A stretch of 64,000 nt of DNA from an uncultured Nitrospira sp. (GCA_902500825.1 CABVRX010000020.1:1-64000), one strand, 5' to 3'; positions 9,497 to 18,454 are shown, numbered from the stretch's first letter. Made by a program: numbers and translations. Notes: a model not told the origin generated them from the sequence alone.

Positions 9497-10090
9497 ATGA
9501 ATAGTAATCTTCTCAAGAAGAAATCCGATGGCAAGAGTGGGAGTGAACGATTCGTTCTTGCTGGCCAACCACTCGACTTCGATCTTCTGAGCTTTTGGAA
9601 GTGGGCGGCATCGGATCTTATCGACAATACATGGCGAGGTGTCCTTGCGGAATATCTGGTGGCCAAAGCTCTTAGAATCAAAACTGATGGAATTCGCGAC
9701 AGCTGGGGACCAGTTGATCTAGTATCACCCACTGGAGTCACGATCCAAGTAAAGTCAGCAGCATTTCTTCAAGCGTGGCACCATGATAAGTTTTCTCGCA
9801 TTATTTTTAGCATAAAGCCGCGTCGGGTCTTTGATTCTGCCACCAATAGATTTAGCGAAACGCCAGTAAGGGCAGCTCAAGTATGGGTTTTTGCCCTTCT
9901 TAAACACAAAGATAAGTTAACGCTTGATCCAATGGATGTGGCTCAATGGCAATTTTTTGTTATGTCCAAAGCTTTTCTTGATAGTTATCGGCGCAGTCAA
10001 GAATCGATCACGCTCAAGTCTCTTCTGAACCTCGGTATAGAACCGGTCGGGTTCTCAGAGCTTGCCGAGAGAGTGGAACAGTGCCAGTGA
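9497..10090 (+). CDS. orphan PD-(D/E)XK nuclease-like protein, unknown role
   Basis: Not recognised as a named family. The 197-residue protein shows 'RGVLAEYLVAKAL' followed by 'DSWGPVDLVSPTGVTIQVKSAAF'. Glu, Asp and the Q-x-K pair are placed as in PD-(D/E)XK folds (E about 51, D about 73, QVK about 83-85). This suggests a DNA-binding or nuclease fold; activity is not established. It is AT-richer than its neighbours, has no methyltransferase beside it and no good ribosome-binding site. Horizontal origin is likely. Confidence 0.6.
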   Translation: MNSNLLKKKSDGKSGSERFVLAGQPLDFDLLSFWKWAASDLIDNTWRGVLAEYLVAKALRIKTDGIRDSWGPVDLVSPTGVTIQVKSAAFLQAWHHDKFSRIIFSIKPRRVFDSATNRFSETPVRAAQVWVFALLKHKDKLTLDPMDVAQWQFFVMSKAFLDSYRRSQESITLKSLLNLGIEPVGFSELAERVEQCQ

Positions 10091-10214
10091 GCTAAAATCT
10101 AAGATACTGAAACCACTTCCGTCTTCTCTATAGTTCAAGGTGCTAGTCTAGGCCAGATTCGCTCCTTTGAAACCTGGTGACTACGAAATCCAGGTCAGCT
10201 CATGAACAGCAACG

Positions 10215-10940
10215 TCATTCCTCTTCATTCTCTTCGTCGTACCACTTCTCGCGATAGATCGGGCAGAGGCCTTTCGAGCGGAGAAAGTCGGTCACGTCCT
10301 TAATCATGCCGCCGTTTCCGCAGAGATACACGGCGAGGTTGTCCACCGTCTTGACACGCTCCTGCACCAGCGCGGTGACGCGACCGATCGGACCGGTCCA
10401 TCCCGGATCCGGACGAGACAATGCGATGGTACTGTGAAACATGGGATGCCGGGCCGTCAGTTCGTGCAGCTCTTCCTGATAGTACAGATCCCGCTGGGCT
10501 CGGAGGCCCCATAGCAAGGACACGATCTGCGGGGTGGCTTTGGGTAACAGGGTATGGAACATCGACCGGATCGGGGCGATCCCCGTGCCGGTCGCGACAA
10601 ACAGGAGATTACGTGGCGCATCGTCGCGCAAACGAAAACTTCCCGCCGGCCCTTTGAAATGGACCTGATCGCCGGGTTTGAGACCAAAGAGCCATGTCGA
10701 CCCTGGTCCGTGGTCCACGCGGTTGAAGACCAATGTCAGGAGGCTCCGTTGACTGGGCGGCGAGGCAATCGAATAGGCACGTGTCATCGGATGCGGCCTC
10801 CCTTCGACGGGAATCTCAAAAGAAATGAATTGCCCCGGCTGGAAGTCCAGTGTCGCAGGCGAGATCAATCGTAAGTCTAGCTCACGGACATCGTGCGTGA
10901 GGTCATGCACTCGGACGACCTCGCCGGTATTCGTCTGCAT
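10215..10940 (-). CDS. ferredoxin-NADP+ reductase-like flavoprotein
   Basis: FAD/NAD(P)H-binding oxidoreductase of 241 residues. The FAD-binding motif is 'RAYSIASPP' (RxYS), followed by 'GPAGSFRLRD', the NAD(P)-binding 'LLFVATGTGIAPIRSM', and 'VYLCGNGGMIKDV' near the end. The start at 10940 is set by GGAGGAC 8 nt upstream; the reading frame is open for 36 codons further but without such a site. It probably shuttles electrons between NAD(P)H and a ferredoxin or similar partner; no partner gene is adjacent. Confidence 0.85.
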   Translation of the reverse strand: MQTNTGEVVRVHDLTHDVRELDLRLISPATLDFQPGQFISFEIPVEGRPHPMTRAYSIASPPSQRSLLTLVFNRVDHGPGSTWLFGLKPGDQVHFKGPAGSFRLRDDAPRNLLFVATGTGIAPIRSMFHTLLPKATPQIVSLLWGLRAQRDLYYQEELHELTARHPMFHSTIALSRPDPGWTGPIGRVTALVQERVKTVDNLAVYLCGNGGMIKDVTDFLRSKGLCPIYREKWYDEENEEE

Positions 10941-11292
10941 CCTTGAGTCCTCCTCTCCATTCGAACAGAGTTCGCTGCGGACTCTTGCTATCTTAGCTGA
11001 GCCCTTGAGCACAAAAATAGACAGACGAGGAACTGGCCGGATCTCCAATCGCGCTGGAACGAAATAGCACCGTCCTGCGGATCAAGCCCCCTAATCTCTT
11101 GCCACTGCAAGCCAACAAGTTCCATGAGCTGTAATCGGCACATCCGCTTTCGAGTTGACTCCGATTCTGAGCCCATGTTATTCGCATAGACGATCAGTGG
11201 GTGATCGCAGCGCCATAATTGTCAAGCCCGCGAGGGTTCGGGTTAGCGGAACGAACGATTCACCACGTCCATACTGAAGAGATTCGCGTCTT
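10941..11292. other. intergenic region between divergent genes
   Basis: About 350 bp without a credible gene. A weak TTGACT (11155-11160) lies 17 bp from TTATTC and could serve the gene at 11293. I saw no strong hairpin, repeat or RNA motif. Confidence 0.5.
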
Positions 11293-12570
11293 ATGGATCG
11301 GTTGTCATACTCCAAACGGTTAGTGCACGCGTTGCTTCTCCTCGGAACGGTCAATGCCGGCTGCGCCACGGCGAGCCTCGCGGACGGAGAGAAGACCCAG
11401 ACACCGCTCACGAACACTCCTGCTGCTTCGGAAGCTGTGGCCGATGCCTCTGCCACGACGCCATCCCAGACTGATCAAGCCGCACCCAGGCAGTCCTCGG
11501 AATCTGAGGACAATGTCCCCGCACCGACGCAACCCCAGACTGATCAGGCAACACCCACTTTACCCGATGCCGGCGAGGTTGCACCTGCCGGCCCCCAGAA
11601 CGACACTCCGGCAGCCGTTCAACCTCAGGACAGCGAGACCCCGCCTGTTCAGTTCCCGGACGATGCTCCAGCGGCTCAGTCACCAACAGACATTCCTTCT
11701 ACTGCTCAACAGGAACCTGGTCCTACGGAGCCCGTTCTCACTGATGTGAACCCTTCCATCATGTTGACCGGCCGTGTCTGGCGGGCGAAGCCTGGAATCG
11801 TCTTCCTGAAAACACCGATCGGGCTTATGTCGCTCAGTTCGAAAACCACGCTCAAATCCCTCCCGGCCTCGCAAGAAGTGTCCTTTTGGATCCACGAAGA
11901 TCATGTCGTCGTTGATGTTGTCAAGCGAACCGACGGAGCGCTCGTCCACCGCTATCTGACCGGACCGTTCAAGCGAGAACACGCAGACGGCTCGCAGTTG
12001 ATACGCTGGACGCCGGAAGGTGAGAAAGCATTCCACATGGGTGCACATGAACGGATACTCGCTTCCCGCAAGGACGGCGAGCCCGTGACGGTTGAAGTTG
12101 ACGGAAGGAACACCGTCATCGGCGTGCACGACCTCCAGTTCGACCTTCAGATCAGCCAGGCCGCCACCAATGGGGCCAAGGCGCACGTGTTGCTGACCGG
12201 GACTATCTCCAAACTGAAGTCCAATTTTATTTTCTTTCGGACTCCGATCGGCATCGTCAACGTGAACTCCAAAATCGGGATCAAAAATGCCAAGGTCGGG
12301 CAGACCTTGACCGTGCGCATGCATGACCACCACGTCGTGGCGGATCTCGCCGCTTCCGTCGATTCTCCTCTCATCCGTCGTTTCGTCACGGGTCCGCTGG
12401 AATTTGCCGCTTCGGATCGAGCCAGCGTCAGGCTCTGGACTCCGGAGGGGGAACAGACCTACCCAACAGACCTTGGCAAGTCCTCATTGAACGGGGCAAG
12501 GGAAGGGACGCCTATTACAGTGGAGATCAACGGGCAAGGCGACGTCGTCGAATTCCATCGCATGAAGTAA
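11293..12570 (+). CDS. secreted protein with Pro-rich linker and two tandem beta domains
   Basis: Function not recognised. An N-terminal signal-like segment 'LVHALLLLGTVNAGCATAS' is followed by about 115 residues rich in Pro, Gln, Thr and Ala with loose repeats ('QTDQAAP', 'QTDQATP', 'PAAVQPQD'), i.e. a disordered linker. Two homologous domains of about 130 residues follow. Each begins LTG and contains 'KTPIGLMSLSSK'/'RTPIGIVNVNSK', 'HEDHVVVDV'/'HDHHVVADL', 'YLTGPF'/'FVTGPL' and 'RWTPEGE'/'LWTPEGE'. The duplication is clear by eye. The Cys could be a lipidation site, but Asn at -3 is atypical. Confidence 0.78.
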   Translation: MDRLSYSKRLVHALLLLGTVNAGCATASLADGEKTQTPLTNTPAASEAVADASATTPSQTDQAAPRQSSESEDNVPAPTQPQTDQATPTLPDAGEVAPAGPQNDTPAAVQPQDSETPPVQFPDDAPAAQSPTDIPSTAQQEPGPTEPVLTDVNPSIMLTGRVWRAKPGIVFLKTPIGLMSLSSKTTLKSLPASQEVSFWIHEDHVVVDVVKRTDGALVHRYLTGPFKREHADGSQLIRWTPEGEKAFHMGAHERILASRKDGEPVTVEVDGRNTVIGVHDLQFDLQISQAATNGAKAHVLLTGTISKLKSNFIFFRTPIGIVNVNSKIGIKNAKVGQTLTVRMHDHHVVADLAASVDSPLIRRFVTGPLEFAASDRASVRLWTPEGEQTYPTDLGKSSLNGAREGTPITVEINGQGDVVEFHRMK

Positions 12571-12615
12571 TGTTGGGAATCTGTCCGACAGGCTCCTAGG
12601 ACTTCCCGCTTCGTC

Positions 12616-12645
12616 TTGACTCCCTTTTCAATCCCCTCGTAGACT
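12616..12645 (+). promoter_or_regulatory. promoter for ECF sigma gene
   Basis: TTGACT at 12616-12621 and TAGACT at 12640-12645 are separated by 18 bp. The ATG of the sigma-factor gene follows 10 bp after the -10 element, implying a very short or absent leader. Confidence 0.45.
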
Positions 12646-12655
12646 TGCATCGCAT

Positions 12656-13279
12656 ATGAGTGCTTCACCCACCATTCGCCGCTCGCCGGCCTCGTCATCG
12701 AGTCATCCCCAATCCACCAAAAATTTTGATACGCTGTACAAGGACCATGTAGACCTCATGTATCGCTTCGCTCATCGCTTGTGCGGCGAGCCGGAGGCTG
12801 CAAAAGATTTGGTACAGGAGACCTTTTTGAATGCGTATCGGGGATTCGACAAGTTTCGGGGTGACGCCCGGATTTCGACATGGCTCTATACCATCGCCTC
12901 ACGGGCATGCCTGCGCATGCGGCGCCGACGGAAAGGCGCCCCGGAACGAGAGTTGTCCCTCGAGGAATTTATTCCCGCGTCCGACGGTGAATTTCGCTTG
13001 CAGATTCCGATCGAGGGACTCAGTCCCGAAGCCGCGCTTCAAAATAAGCAACTGCGGGAAGCGCTTGATGCCGCGATCAACCAACTACCGAAGAAGTATA
13101 AAATGGTCTTGGTACTTCGTGACATGGAAGGGTTAAGCGCCAAGGAGGTCGGAGCGATCATGGGCTTGAACGAACGAGCGGTGAAATCGCGCTTGCACCG
13201 GGCCCGACTGTTTGTGCGCCGTGAACTCAGTGCGAGAGGCCTCGGCGAAGCGCCCAGTGACCACGATTCACTTGGGTAG
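12656..13279 (+). CDS. ECF-family RNA polymerase sigma factor
   Basis: Sigma-70 group 4 regulator of 207 residues. Region 2 is seen in 'LYKDHVDLMYRFAHRLCG' and 'DLVQETFLNAYRGFDKFRGDA', with the -10 recognition helix 'ISTWLYTIASRACL'. Region 4 is seen in 'LPKKYKMVLVLRDMEGLSAKEVGAIMGLNERAVKSRLHRARL'. The gene immediately downstream encodes a zinc-finger anti-sigma factor, so this is a sigma/anti-sigma pair. The target regulon and signal are unknown; the exported 564-residue protein that follows may be linked. Confidence 0.93.
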   Translation: MSASPTIRRSPASSSSHPQSTKNFDTLYKDHVDLMYRFAHRLCGEPEAAKDLVQETFLNAYRGFDKFRGDARISTWLYTIASRACLRMRRRRKGAPERELSLEEFIPASDGEFRLQIPIEGLSPEAALQNKQLREALDAAINQLPKKYKMVLVLRDMEGLSAKEVGAIMGLNERAVKSRLHRARLFVRRELSARGLGEAPSDHDSLG

Positions 13280-13296
13280 CGGAGGGACTGATCCAC

Positions 13297-13593
13297 ATGG
13301 TAAAACGTAGTGTTTCCAAGCGGCGACGGGAGTCTTCAACGACTCAGCACCGACATGGTCATGGGAAAAGCCGGTGTCTGCGCATCCTTCGCCGATTGTC
13401 CGCGTATATCGATGACGAACTTTCCGCGAGCATTTGCCAAGAAATTCGTCGACATCTGGGCGCGTGCCCGAATTGTGAAACCTTCGTAATGTCGCTTCGC
13501 CAAACCGTGTCGCTCTGTCGCCACAGTCCTGCACGAACTCTATCGGCGGCCGACCGCGCATTGATGCGTGCGAAGATTCTGAAAACCGCCTAA
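13297..13593 (+). CDS. zinc-finger (zf-HC2) anti-sigma factor
   Basis: A 98-residue cytoplasmic protein with 'SAYIDDELSASICQEIRRHLGACPNC', the H-x3-C-x2-C zinc-binding arrangement of ZAS-type anti-sigma factors. There is no transmembrane segment, unlike membrane-bound anti-sigmas, so regulation is likely by a cytoplasmic signal such as redox. GGAGG precedes the ATG. It begins 17 bp after the sigma gene stop and is presumably co-transcribed with it. Confidence 0.85.
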   Translation: MVKRSVSKRRRESSTTQHRHGHGKSRCLRILRRLSAYIDDELSASICQEIRRHLGACPNCETFVMSLRQTVSLCRHSPARTLSAADRALMRAKILKTA

Positions 13594-13628
13594 TCCGGAT
13601 AACCCACAACGTGTGAGTCTTTTTCATC

Positions 13629-15323
13629 ATGCATAAGAACCAATTGCTTGGAATTCTACTCCTCTCGGGACTGCTGACGGCCTTTCAAGCGACCTTGCCT
13701 GATCTTGTGACGGCGGCGTCCAAGTCTTCCCAGAAGGGGACGGGAAACAAGGCCGCCATCGACACGGCCCTTCGATATGCCGAAGCCCTCGCCAAAGGAG
13801 ACAAGATCACGGTTGGACAGCTGGACTTCGCGTGCCAATACAGGCACCTGACTGTGCGATCGGCCGATCGTCAGATTCCCCAAGCAACTGAGGCCTTGTA
13901 CGAAGGTTGTTGGCAGGAACTGACTGCCGGCCACGTCCCGGTCTTGAAACGATCGGATATTGGGATGAACATCCTCTGGCCCAGCACAGGGTCTTTGGTG
14001 TTTTATGGAGATGATCTCCCCCGGACTCAAGCCTCGGCCTTTGTCATGGATGCCCTTGGAATGTCGCCGCCCGGAACCGGCCTTCATCTGACGGTTGCAA
14101 ACAGCCGCTCGATTCCGGACGGATCGTTCCGGCTCAAGCCGAAGGAGAAGGTCATCGGCGTCCCGACCACGCTGGTTGATTTGACGGTCCATTACCACGA
14201 CCCGCTCACATCCCCCGTCACATACGGGCCTGACGCCGTCCGATGGACAAATACGATCAAACGAGAGCGGCGCGCGATACAATCCATCACGACTCAATGG
14301 GTGGTCTTCACAGGGCTCAAGAAATACGGCTTTCCTCGAGATTCGGCCGTCTTTCATCTGCCCGTGAGAACCACGCCTGAAGCGCCGGGAATGGTAGCGG
14401 ACAGGATTCCGTTCACAACCGAAACGAGCCGTGCGCTTCCTGACTCCCTTGTCTGGTGGGGCCCTGACGATCAACCGGGAACCTTGACGGCGGCGGCAGC
14501 ACAAGCCGCGGCGTTTCCTGAATTGCGCGATCGTGTCGCCATGTGGAATCGCATCTTGATCATCGACCCACATCAGGTCAACGCACTCACAACCCTGACC
14601 AGAAATCTCCATGTGGCTTTGCTTCAGGGAGCAACTCAGGGCCATAGGGTGACTGTCCAGGACCCTGCTCTCTCCCTCGCAGTCAACGAATTTTATTGGA
14701 CTATCGCTGCTGCTTCCAATCGCCTCGATCTCTCGTTGGGGATGGAGGTGGGTGGATTCTCACAACCGACTCCGGCGGATCTTCTGTACCGGCTGTTGCC
14801 CGCCCTGGAAACCTTGTCGAAAATTCATCCTGAGCGGTTGGATACCCGCTTCTGGCTCGGCATGGCCTATCGCTGGAACAATGACCAGGTTCCGATGATT
14901 GAGACGTTCGAAGCCCTGGTCAAAGACATTCCGACCGATCGAAGGACGCCCAGAGCCGAGGCACTGGTGCAGCTGGCCTGGTCGCGCATCAACAAAGTGG
15001 CTTGGAACCGAGTCTTGCACGACCAGGACAGTATCCGAGCGTACGAGGACGCTCACGCGTCATCGGCCATTGCCGAGCTGCCGATCGACAAGTTTCTTGC
15101 GGAATACACCATGGCTTACAGCATGATTTTCATGCCTGACTACGGGGATAAAAGCCGGATGCTACGACATCTCACCGAGGCCAAACATTGGTTTGACGAA
15201 ATACCAGGAAAAGATGATGAGGTTTGGCGCTATTTTCTCCATAGCGAATTGCTGAAGGCCGTACTTGATGCCGATCCGATGTTTCAGCCCATCCTGGCCT
15301 TAGCAGAGCAGCCTAAGGGATGA
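13629..15323 (+). CDS. exported protein of unknown function
   Basis: Not recognised. The 564-residue protein starts with a signal peptide ('LLGILLLSGLLTAFQATL'). Its middle has no obvious motif, and its C-terminal 200 residues are helical and TPR-like ('LETLSKIHPERLDTRFWLGMAYRWNND', 'RAEALVQLAWSRINKVAW'). The gene starts 35 bp after the anti-sigma gene and could belong to the same transcript. A long antisense frame inside it is a shadow. Confidence 0.72.
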   Translation: MHKNQLLGILLLSGLLTAFQATLPDLVTAASKSSQKGTGNKAAIDTALRYAEALAKGDKITVGQLDFACQYRHLTVRSADRQIPQATEALYEGCWQELTAGHVPVLKRSDIGMNILWPSTGSLVFYGDDLPRTQASAFVMDALGMSPPGTGLHLTVANSRSIPDGSFRLKPKEKVIGVPTTLVDLTVHYHDPLTSPVTYGPDAVRWTNTIKRERRAIQSITTQWVVFTGLKKYGFPRDSAVFHLPVRTTPEAPGMVADRIPFTTETSRALPDSLVWWGPDDQPGTLTAAAAQAAAFPELRDRVAMWNRILIIDPHQVNALTTLTRNLHVALLQGATQGHRVTVQDPALSLAVNEFYWTIAAASNRLDLSLGMEVGGFSQPTPADLLYRLLPALETLSKIHPERLDTRFWLGMAYRWNNDQVPMIETFEALVKDIPTDRRTPRAEALVQLAWSRINKVAWNRVLHDQDSIRAYEDAHASSAIAELPIDKFLAEYTMAYSMIFMPDYGDKSRMLRHLTEAKHWFDEIPGKDDEVWRYFLHSELLKAVLDADPMFQPILALAEQPKG

Positions 15324-15383
15324 TGGCCGAGATCAGATTCGTGCCGGCATAGTCTTTTTGTGCCGCTTCACGTATCGTACGTG

Positions 15384-16076
15384 ATGATGTTTCGTTTGAA
15401 TCGGCACGATCTTCGTTTTCCGCCGGTTGATCGAGCCTCCCCCGAAGGCCTCCTCGCCGTAGGCGGAGATCTTCGTCCGGAGCGGTTACTCGAAGCTTAT
15501 CGACAGGGCATTTTCCCCTGGTACAACGACAACCAACCCATTCTCTGGTGGTCTCCGGACCCTCGCGCTGTGTTGTTCCCCAACAAGCTGCATGTCTCGC
15601 GCAGTCTCAAGCGGTGCCTTCGCCCGAATGTATTCACCGTCACGTTCGATACCAGCTTTCAAACCATCATGGAACAGTGCGCGGAGCCACGTCCGCAGTA
15701 CCCCGAAGGAGGAACCTGGATCACGGGTGACATGCTGGATGCCTACACACGTTTGCACGAACTCGGCTATGCCCATTCCGTCGAGACATGGCAGGTCGGT
15801 CGCCTGGTCGGCGGACTGTACGGCGTGGCGATCGGAGGTGCCTTCTTTGCCGAGTCGATGTTTACCAGAGTCGACGATGCATCCAAAGTGGCGCTCGTGA
15901 GGCTCGTCAAGCAACTTCAGGCCTGGAACTTCCGCCTCATCGATTGCCAACAATTCTCTCCCCATGTCAGCCGGTTCGGTGCGGAAGAGATTCCACGGAA
16001 CGACTTCATCACCAGCCTGTCCGAAGCTATTAAACTCCCTGACCGCCGCGGACGATGGCAATTCGACAAGCTATGA
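15384..16076 (+). CDS. aat: leucyl/phenylalanyl-tRNA-protein transferase
   Basis: N-end-rule enzyme that adds Leu or Phe from charged tRNA to proteins with N-terminal Arg or Lys, marking them for ClpS/ClpAP. The characteristic core is 'LLAVGGDLRPERLLEAYRQGIFPW' followed by 'PILWWSPDPRAVLFP', and later 'YAHSVETWQ', 'LVGGLYGVAIGGAFFAESMF' and 'LIDCQQ'. ATG at 15384 is used; a GTG at 15360 is in frame. Neither has a clear ribosome-binding site. Confidence 0.94.
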   Translation: MMFRLNRHDLRFPPVDRASPEGLLAVGGDLRPERLLEAYRQGIFPWYNDNQPILWWSPDPRAVLFPNKLHVSRSLKRCLRPNVFTVTFDTSFQTIMEQCAEPRPQYPEGGTWITGDMLDAYTRLHELGYAHSVETWQVGRLVGGLYGVAIGGAFFAESMFTRVDDASKVALVRLVKQLQAWNFRLIDCQQFSPHVSRFGAEEIPRNDFITSLSEAIKLPDRRGRWQFDKL

Positions 16077-16187
16077 CATTTGGAAGCATGTTTGGAAGGG
16101 AGACAGTTGGATATCGACGCAAGTTCCGACTTAAGCCGCTCCGACGAACACGCCGACACCGCTCTAGCCCGTCGCCCTTTCTCTGAT

Positions 16188-16970
16188 CTAAGATTTACTC
16201 TTCGGTGATCGAGGCGGATGACTTCCCTTGCTCGACTTCATCTGTGGCGACCTCTTGGAAACTGTTTTTTGGAAGATCAGGAAATATGAATGATTCTTCC
16301 TGGCGTGAACTTGTTTTATCAATCGACTAACAGCTGGGCGGTTTGGTCGAACCAAGACAAACAAGTCCCGGGCGTAAAACCCCATTTCCTTATAGCTATT
16401 AATAATCTCAACGTGCGTCAACCACTGCCTATTGGCACTAACCTCATCCTGGCATTTGACAATGTATATTCCGTCATCCTTGAGAACTCTCGCAACTTCT
16501 TTTCCCGTCTTCACATAAAGATCCAGAACAGCTGCATGCCACTTTGCTGCTCCGTTATGAATTCCAGTTCCACGAGAGTATGACTCACGAAAAGCCGAAT
16601 GAGTCCCTGAGCCTGCCAGATGACCTTCTGCTCGCCGGAAAAACCCTTCCATATAAGGCGGGTCAAAGACCACACAGTCAAGACTAGCATTTTTGTATGG
16701 AAGATCTCTGCAATCAACTCCGGTCGAAATGTCGCTCTTCAGAAGCTCATATTGTCCTTCAGGCACTCGCTTCCAGAACACTCCTTTCCCCCAAGTAATA
16801 TCGGCAACCTTTGACCCTTTGGGGACATGCAAGGCAAGAATTTCCGGGAAGAGTTCCTCATTCCCGCCAATATGCGCAGATATAACGACATCGGAAGTCG
16901 CAACCCCACTCTGCGTGCGACGACGAACCGAGGAGCTATCAATTGGAAAAAGCTGACCCTGAAAATTCAT
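16188..16970 (-). CDS. Type II DNA methyltransferase (N6-adenine or N4-cytosine)
   Basis: Modification enzyme of the restriction-modification cassette. The catalytic motif IV is DPPY in '[12 protein letters not shown]' (about residue 108). A degenerate SAM motif I ('[15 protein letters not shown]') precedes it, and the C-terminal '[13 protein letters not shown]' is typical of N4/N6 methylases. DPPY chemistry means exocyclic amino methylation; adenine versus N4-cytosine and the recognition site cannot be told from sequence. It is divergent from the controller and endonuclease genes and AT-richer than surrounding DNA. Confidence 0.85.
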   Translation of the reverse strand: MNFQGQLFPIDSSSVRRRTQSGVATSDVVISAHIGGNEELFPEILALHVPKGSKVADITWGKGVFWKRVPEGQYELLKSDISTGVDCRDLPYKNASLDCVVFDPPYMEGFFRRAEGHLAGSGTHSAFRESYSRGTGIHNGAAKWHAAVLDLYVKTGKEVARVLKDDGIYIVKCQDEVSANRQWLTHVEIINSYKEMGFYARDLFVLVRPNRPAVSRLIKQVHARKNHSYFLIFQKTVSKRSPQMKSSKGSHPPRSPKSKS

Positions 16971-16992
16971 CGAGAATTATTCCGCTACGTTT

Positions 16993-17024
16993 ATGCTGTC
17001 GATGCATATGTAGCATGATGCTAG
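16993..17024. promoter_or_regulatory. candidate controller-protein operators in the R-M intergenic region
   Basis: Two adjacent palindromes lie between the divergent methyltransferase and controller genes: TATGC-N7-GCATA at 16993-17009 and the perfect TAGCATGATGCTA at 17012-17024. Their centres are 17 bp apart. A pair of symmetric boxes here is what controller (C) proteins of Type II systems use for delayed endonuclease expression. The match to any known C-box sequence was not tested. Confidence 0.45.
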
Positions 17025-17037
17025 TCTTCTCAGCAAC

Positions 17038-17280
17038 ATGAAAGAACGGCCAATTAGTCATATCTTCGGAGATCGCATTCGTCATCTGCGAACCGAAAAA
17101 GGCCTTTCTCAGGAGGAATTGGCTGAACTTGCCGATCTCCACCGCACTTTTATTGGCCGAATCGAAAGAGGGGAGACAAATGTTACCCTCGTAAATATCA
17201 AAAAAATTTCTAAAGGCCTAAAAGTTTCCATCTCGAAACTATTTGAAGAACCTGAAAAGAGTGCTGGGAAGACCAGGTGA
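17038..17280 (+). CDS. Type II R-M controller (C) protein, XRE family
   Basis: An 80-residue helix-turn-helix protein: 'FGDRIRHLRTEKGLSQEELAELADLHRTFIGRIERGETNVTLVNIKKISKGL'. The length, the 'LHRTFIGRIERG' recognition-helix region and 'NVTLVNIKKI' are very similar to C proteins such as C.BamHI/C.PvuII types. No Shine-Dalgarno sequence precedes the ATG, as often seen for leaderless C genes. Its stop overlaps the GTG of the next gene (GTGA), implying translational coupling. Confidence 0.88.
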   Translation: MKERPISHIFGDRIRHLRTEKGLSQEELAELADLHRTFIGRIERGETNVTLVNIKKISKGLKVSISKLFEEPEKSAGKTR

Positions 17281-17921
17281 GCGAACACCCAAAACGACGA
17301 TCGGCTAAAAGTTTATCTGAAGTCCTTGAAAATATAAAGGACCCTAGGCGCTGGATGGAGACCGACAGCCTTATTCAGGTGATGACGAACAACCCCAGCC
17401 TTCGAGGCATGACCTATGGATATGTTGCAGAACATGAATTCTCTTTGTATCTCGACAAGCTTGGAATCAGAGACCACTTCAAGGAGGACGACCATAAGAA
17501 AACGAAGTCGGATCGAACATTTGCGCACAGAGGCCGACGTTTTACAATTCAACTAAAATCCCTTCAAACGAACACAATACAAGAAACAGGACCTTGTCAG
17601 TTCAAGGCTAAGGTACAGAACGACGCGAGCGACCGGCGAAAAATCAAACTGCCGAATGGGAAAACTGTTGAGACAACGTGTTACCAAGTAGGCGAGTACG
17701 ATATTCTTGGGGTCAGTCTTCAGCCGTTTACGGGCGACTGGGAATTTGCCTTCAAGAAAAACAAAGATCTCAAGGGAAGTACGAGCGGCAAATACTCAAA
17801 AAATGTCCGCAAATATTTGCTTGCTACCATTGAAGATATCTCGTTTCCCCTCCCTCAGGATTGGACCTCGGATCTTCTTTCACTTCTTGATGACACCGAT
17901 CTTGGCCAACCTGCCAAGTAG
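17277..17921 (+). CDS. putative Type II restriction endonuclease
   Basis: A 214-residue protein with no family I can name. The segment 'TKSDRTFAHRGRRFTIQLKSLQTNTI' places an Asp and the Q-x-K pair (QLK at about 99-101) like a PD-(D/E)XK nuclease core. The call rests mainly on context: translational overlap with a C protein and a divergent DPPY methyltransferase. The codon usage and AT richness match the rest of the cassette and differ from the host. Confidence 0.68.
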   Translation: MSEHPKRRSAKSLSEVLENIKDPRRWMETDSLIQVMTNNPSLRGMTYGYVAEHEFSLYLDKLGIRDHFKEDDHKKTKSDRTFAHRGRRFTIQLKSLQTNTIQETGPCQFKAKVQNDASDRRKIKLPNGKTVETTCYQVGEYDILGVSLQPFTGDWEFAFKKNKDLKGSTSGKYSKNVRKYLLATIEDISFPLPQDWTSDLLSLLDDTDLGQPAK

Positions 17922-18075
17922 GAACATTTTCCCGTCAGGTTTCTAGGATCCCCGTCCTTCGAGGCATGGCACTCTCAGAATTCAAGCTGCGCTTGTCCAG
18001 CTCAAGTCACTGAACCTTGCTCTCACCCCCGTCTCACCAAGCGGGGGCCCCTCGCTGGATTAGAAGAAACCATAT

Positions 18076-18105
18076 TTGACAGCCTTTTCCTCGGTCGCTT
18101 ATGAT
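18076..18105 (+). promoter_or_regulatory. promoter for rhodanese gene
   Basis: TTGACA at 18076-18081 and TATGAT at 18100-18105 are separated by 18 bp. A GAGGAGGA ribosome-binding site follows, then the ATG at 18134. Confidence 0.6.
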
Positions 18106-18133
18106 TTCGTCCAAGTCATGAGGAGGACATTAC

Positions 18134-18454
18134 ATGAGCTTTGTCATTACACCCAAAGAACTGAAAGCCCGACTCGATAAAGGGGACAAATTGGTGCTGC
18201 TGGATGTGCGAGAGCCTTGGGAAAACCAAATCGCCAAGCTGGACAATTCCCTCCTTATCCCGCTCGGCACCTTGCCAAATTCACTATCGAAATTGGACAG
18301 GAACGCCGAGATTATCGCCTATTGCCATCATGGGATGCGAAGCGGGGACGCGACAGGATTCTTGTTACAGCAGGGGTTTTCAAACGTGAAGAACCTGATC
18401 GGCGGGATTGATGCTTGGTCTATCCAAATTGATGGAGCAGTTCCCCGATATTGA
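18134..18454 (+). CDS. single-domain rhodanese-like sulfurtransferase
   Basis: A 106-residue protein with the rhodanese fold: 'LLDVREPWENQIAKL' (CH2A-like), active-site Cys in 'IAYCHHGMRS' (about residue 64) and 'NLIGGIDAWS' at the end. The six-residue active-site loop CHHGMRS resembles GlpE/PspE-type proteins that move sulfane sulfur. It is a stand-alone gene with its own promoter and a strong GGAGGA site. The physiological acceptor is unknown. Confidence 0.9.
   Translation: MSFVITPKELKARLDKGDKLVLLDVREPWENQIAKLDNSLLIPLGTLPNSLSKLDRNAEIIAYCHHGMRSGDATGFLLQQGFSNVKNLIGGIDAWSIQIDGAVPRY

Noticed and set aside
13656-14645. 329-codon antisense frame inside the 13629 gene
   Set aside because: Arg/Gly-rich composition, no motif, fully inside a gene with a signal peptide and normal codon pattern on the other strand.
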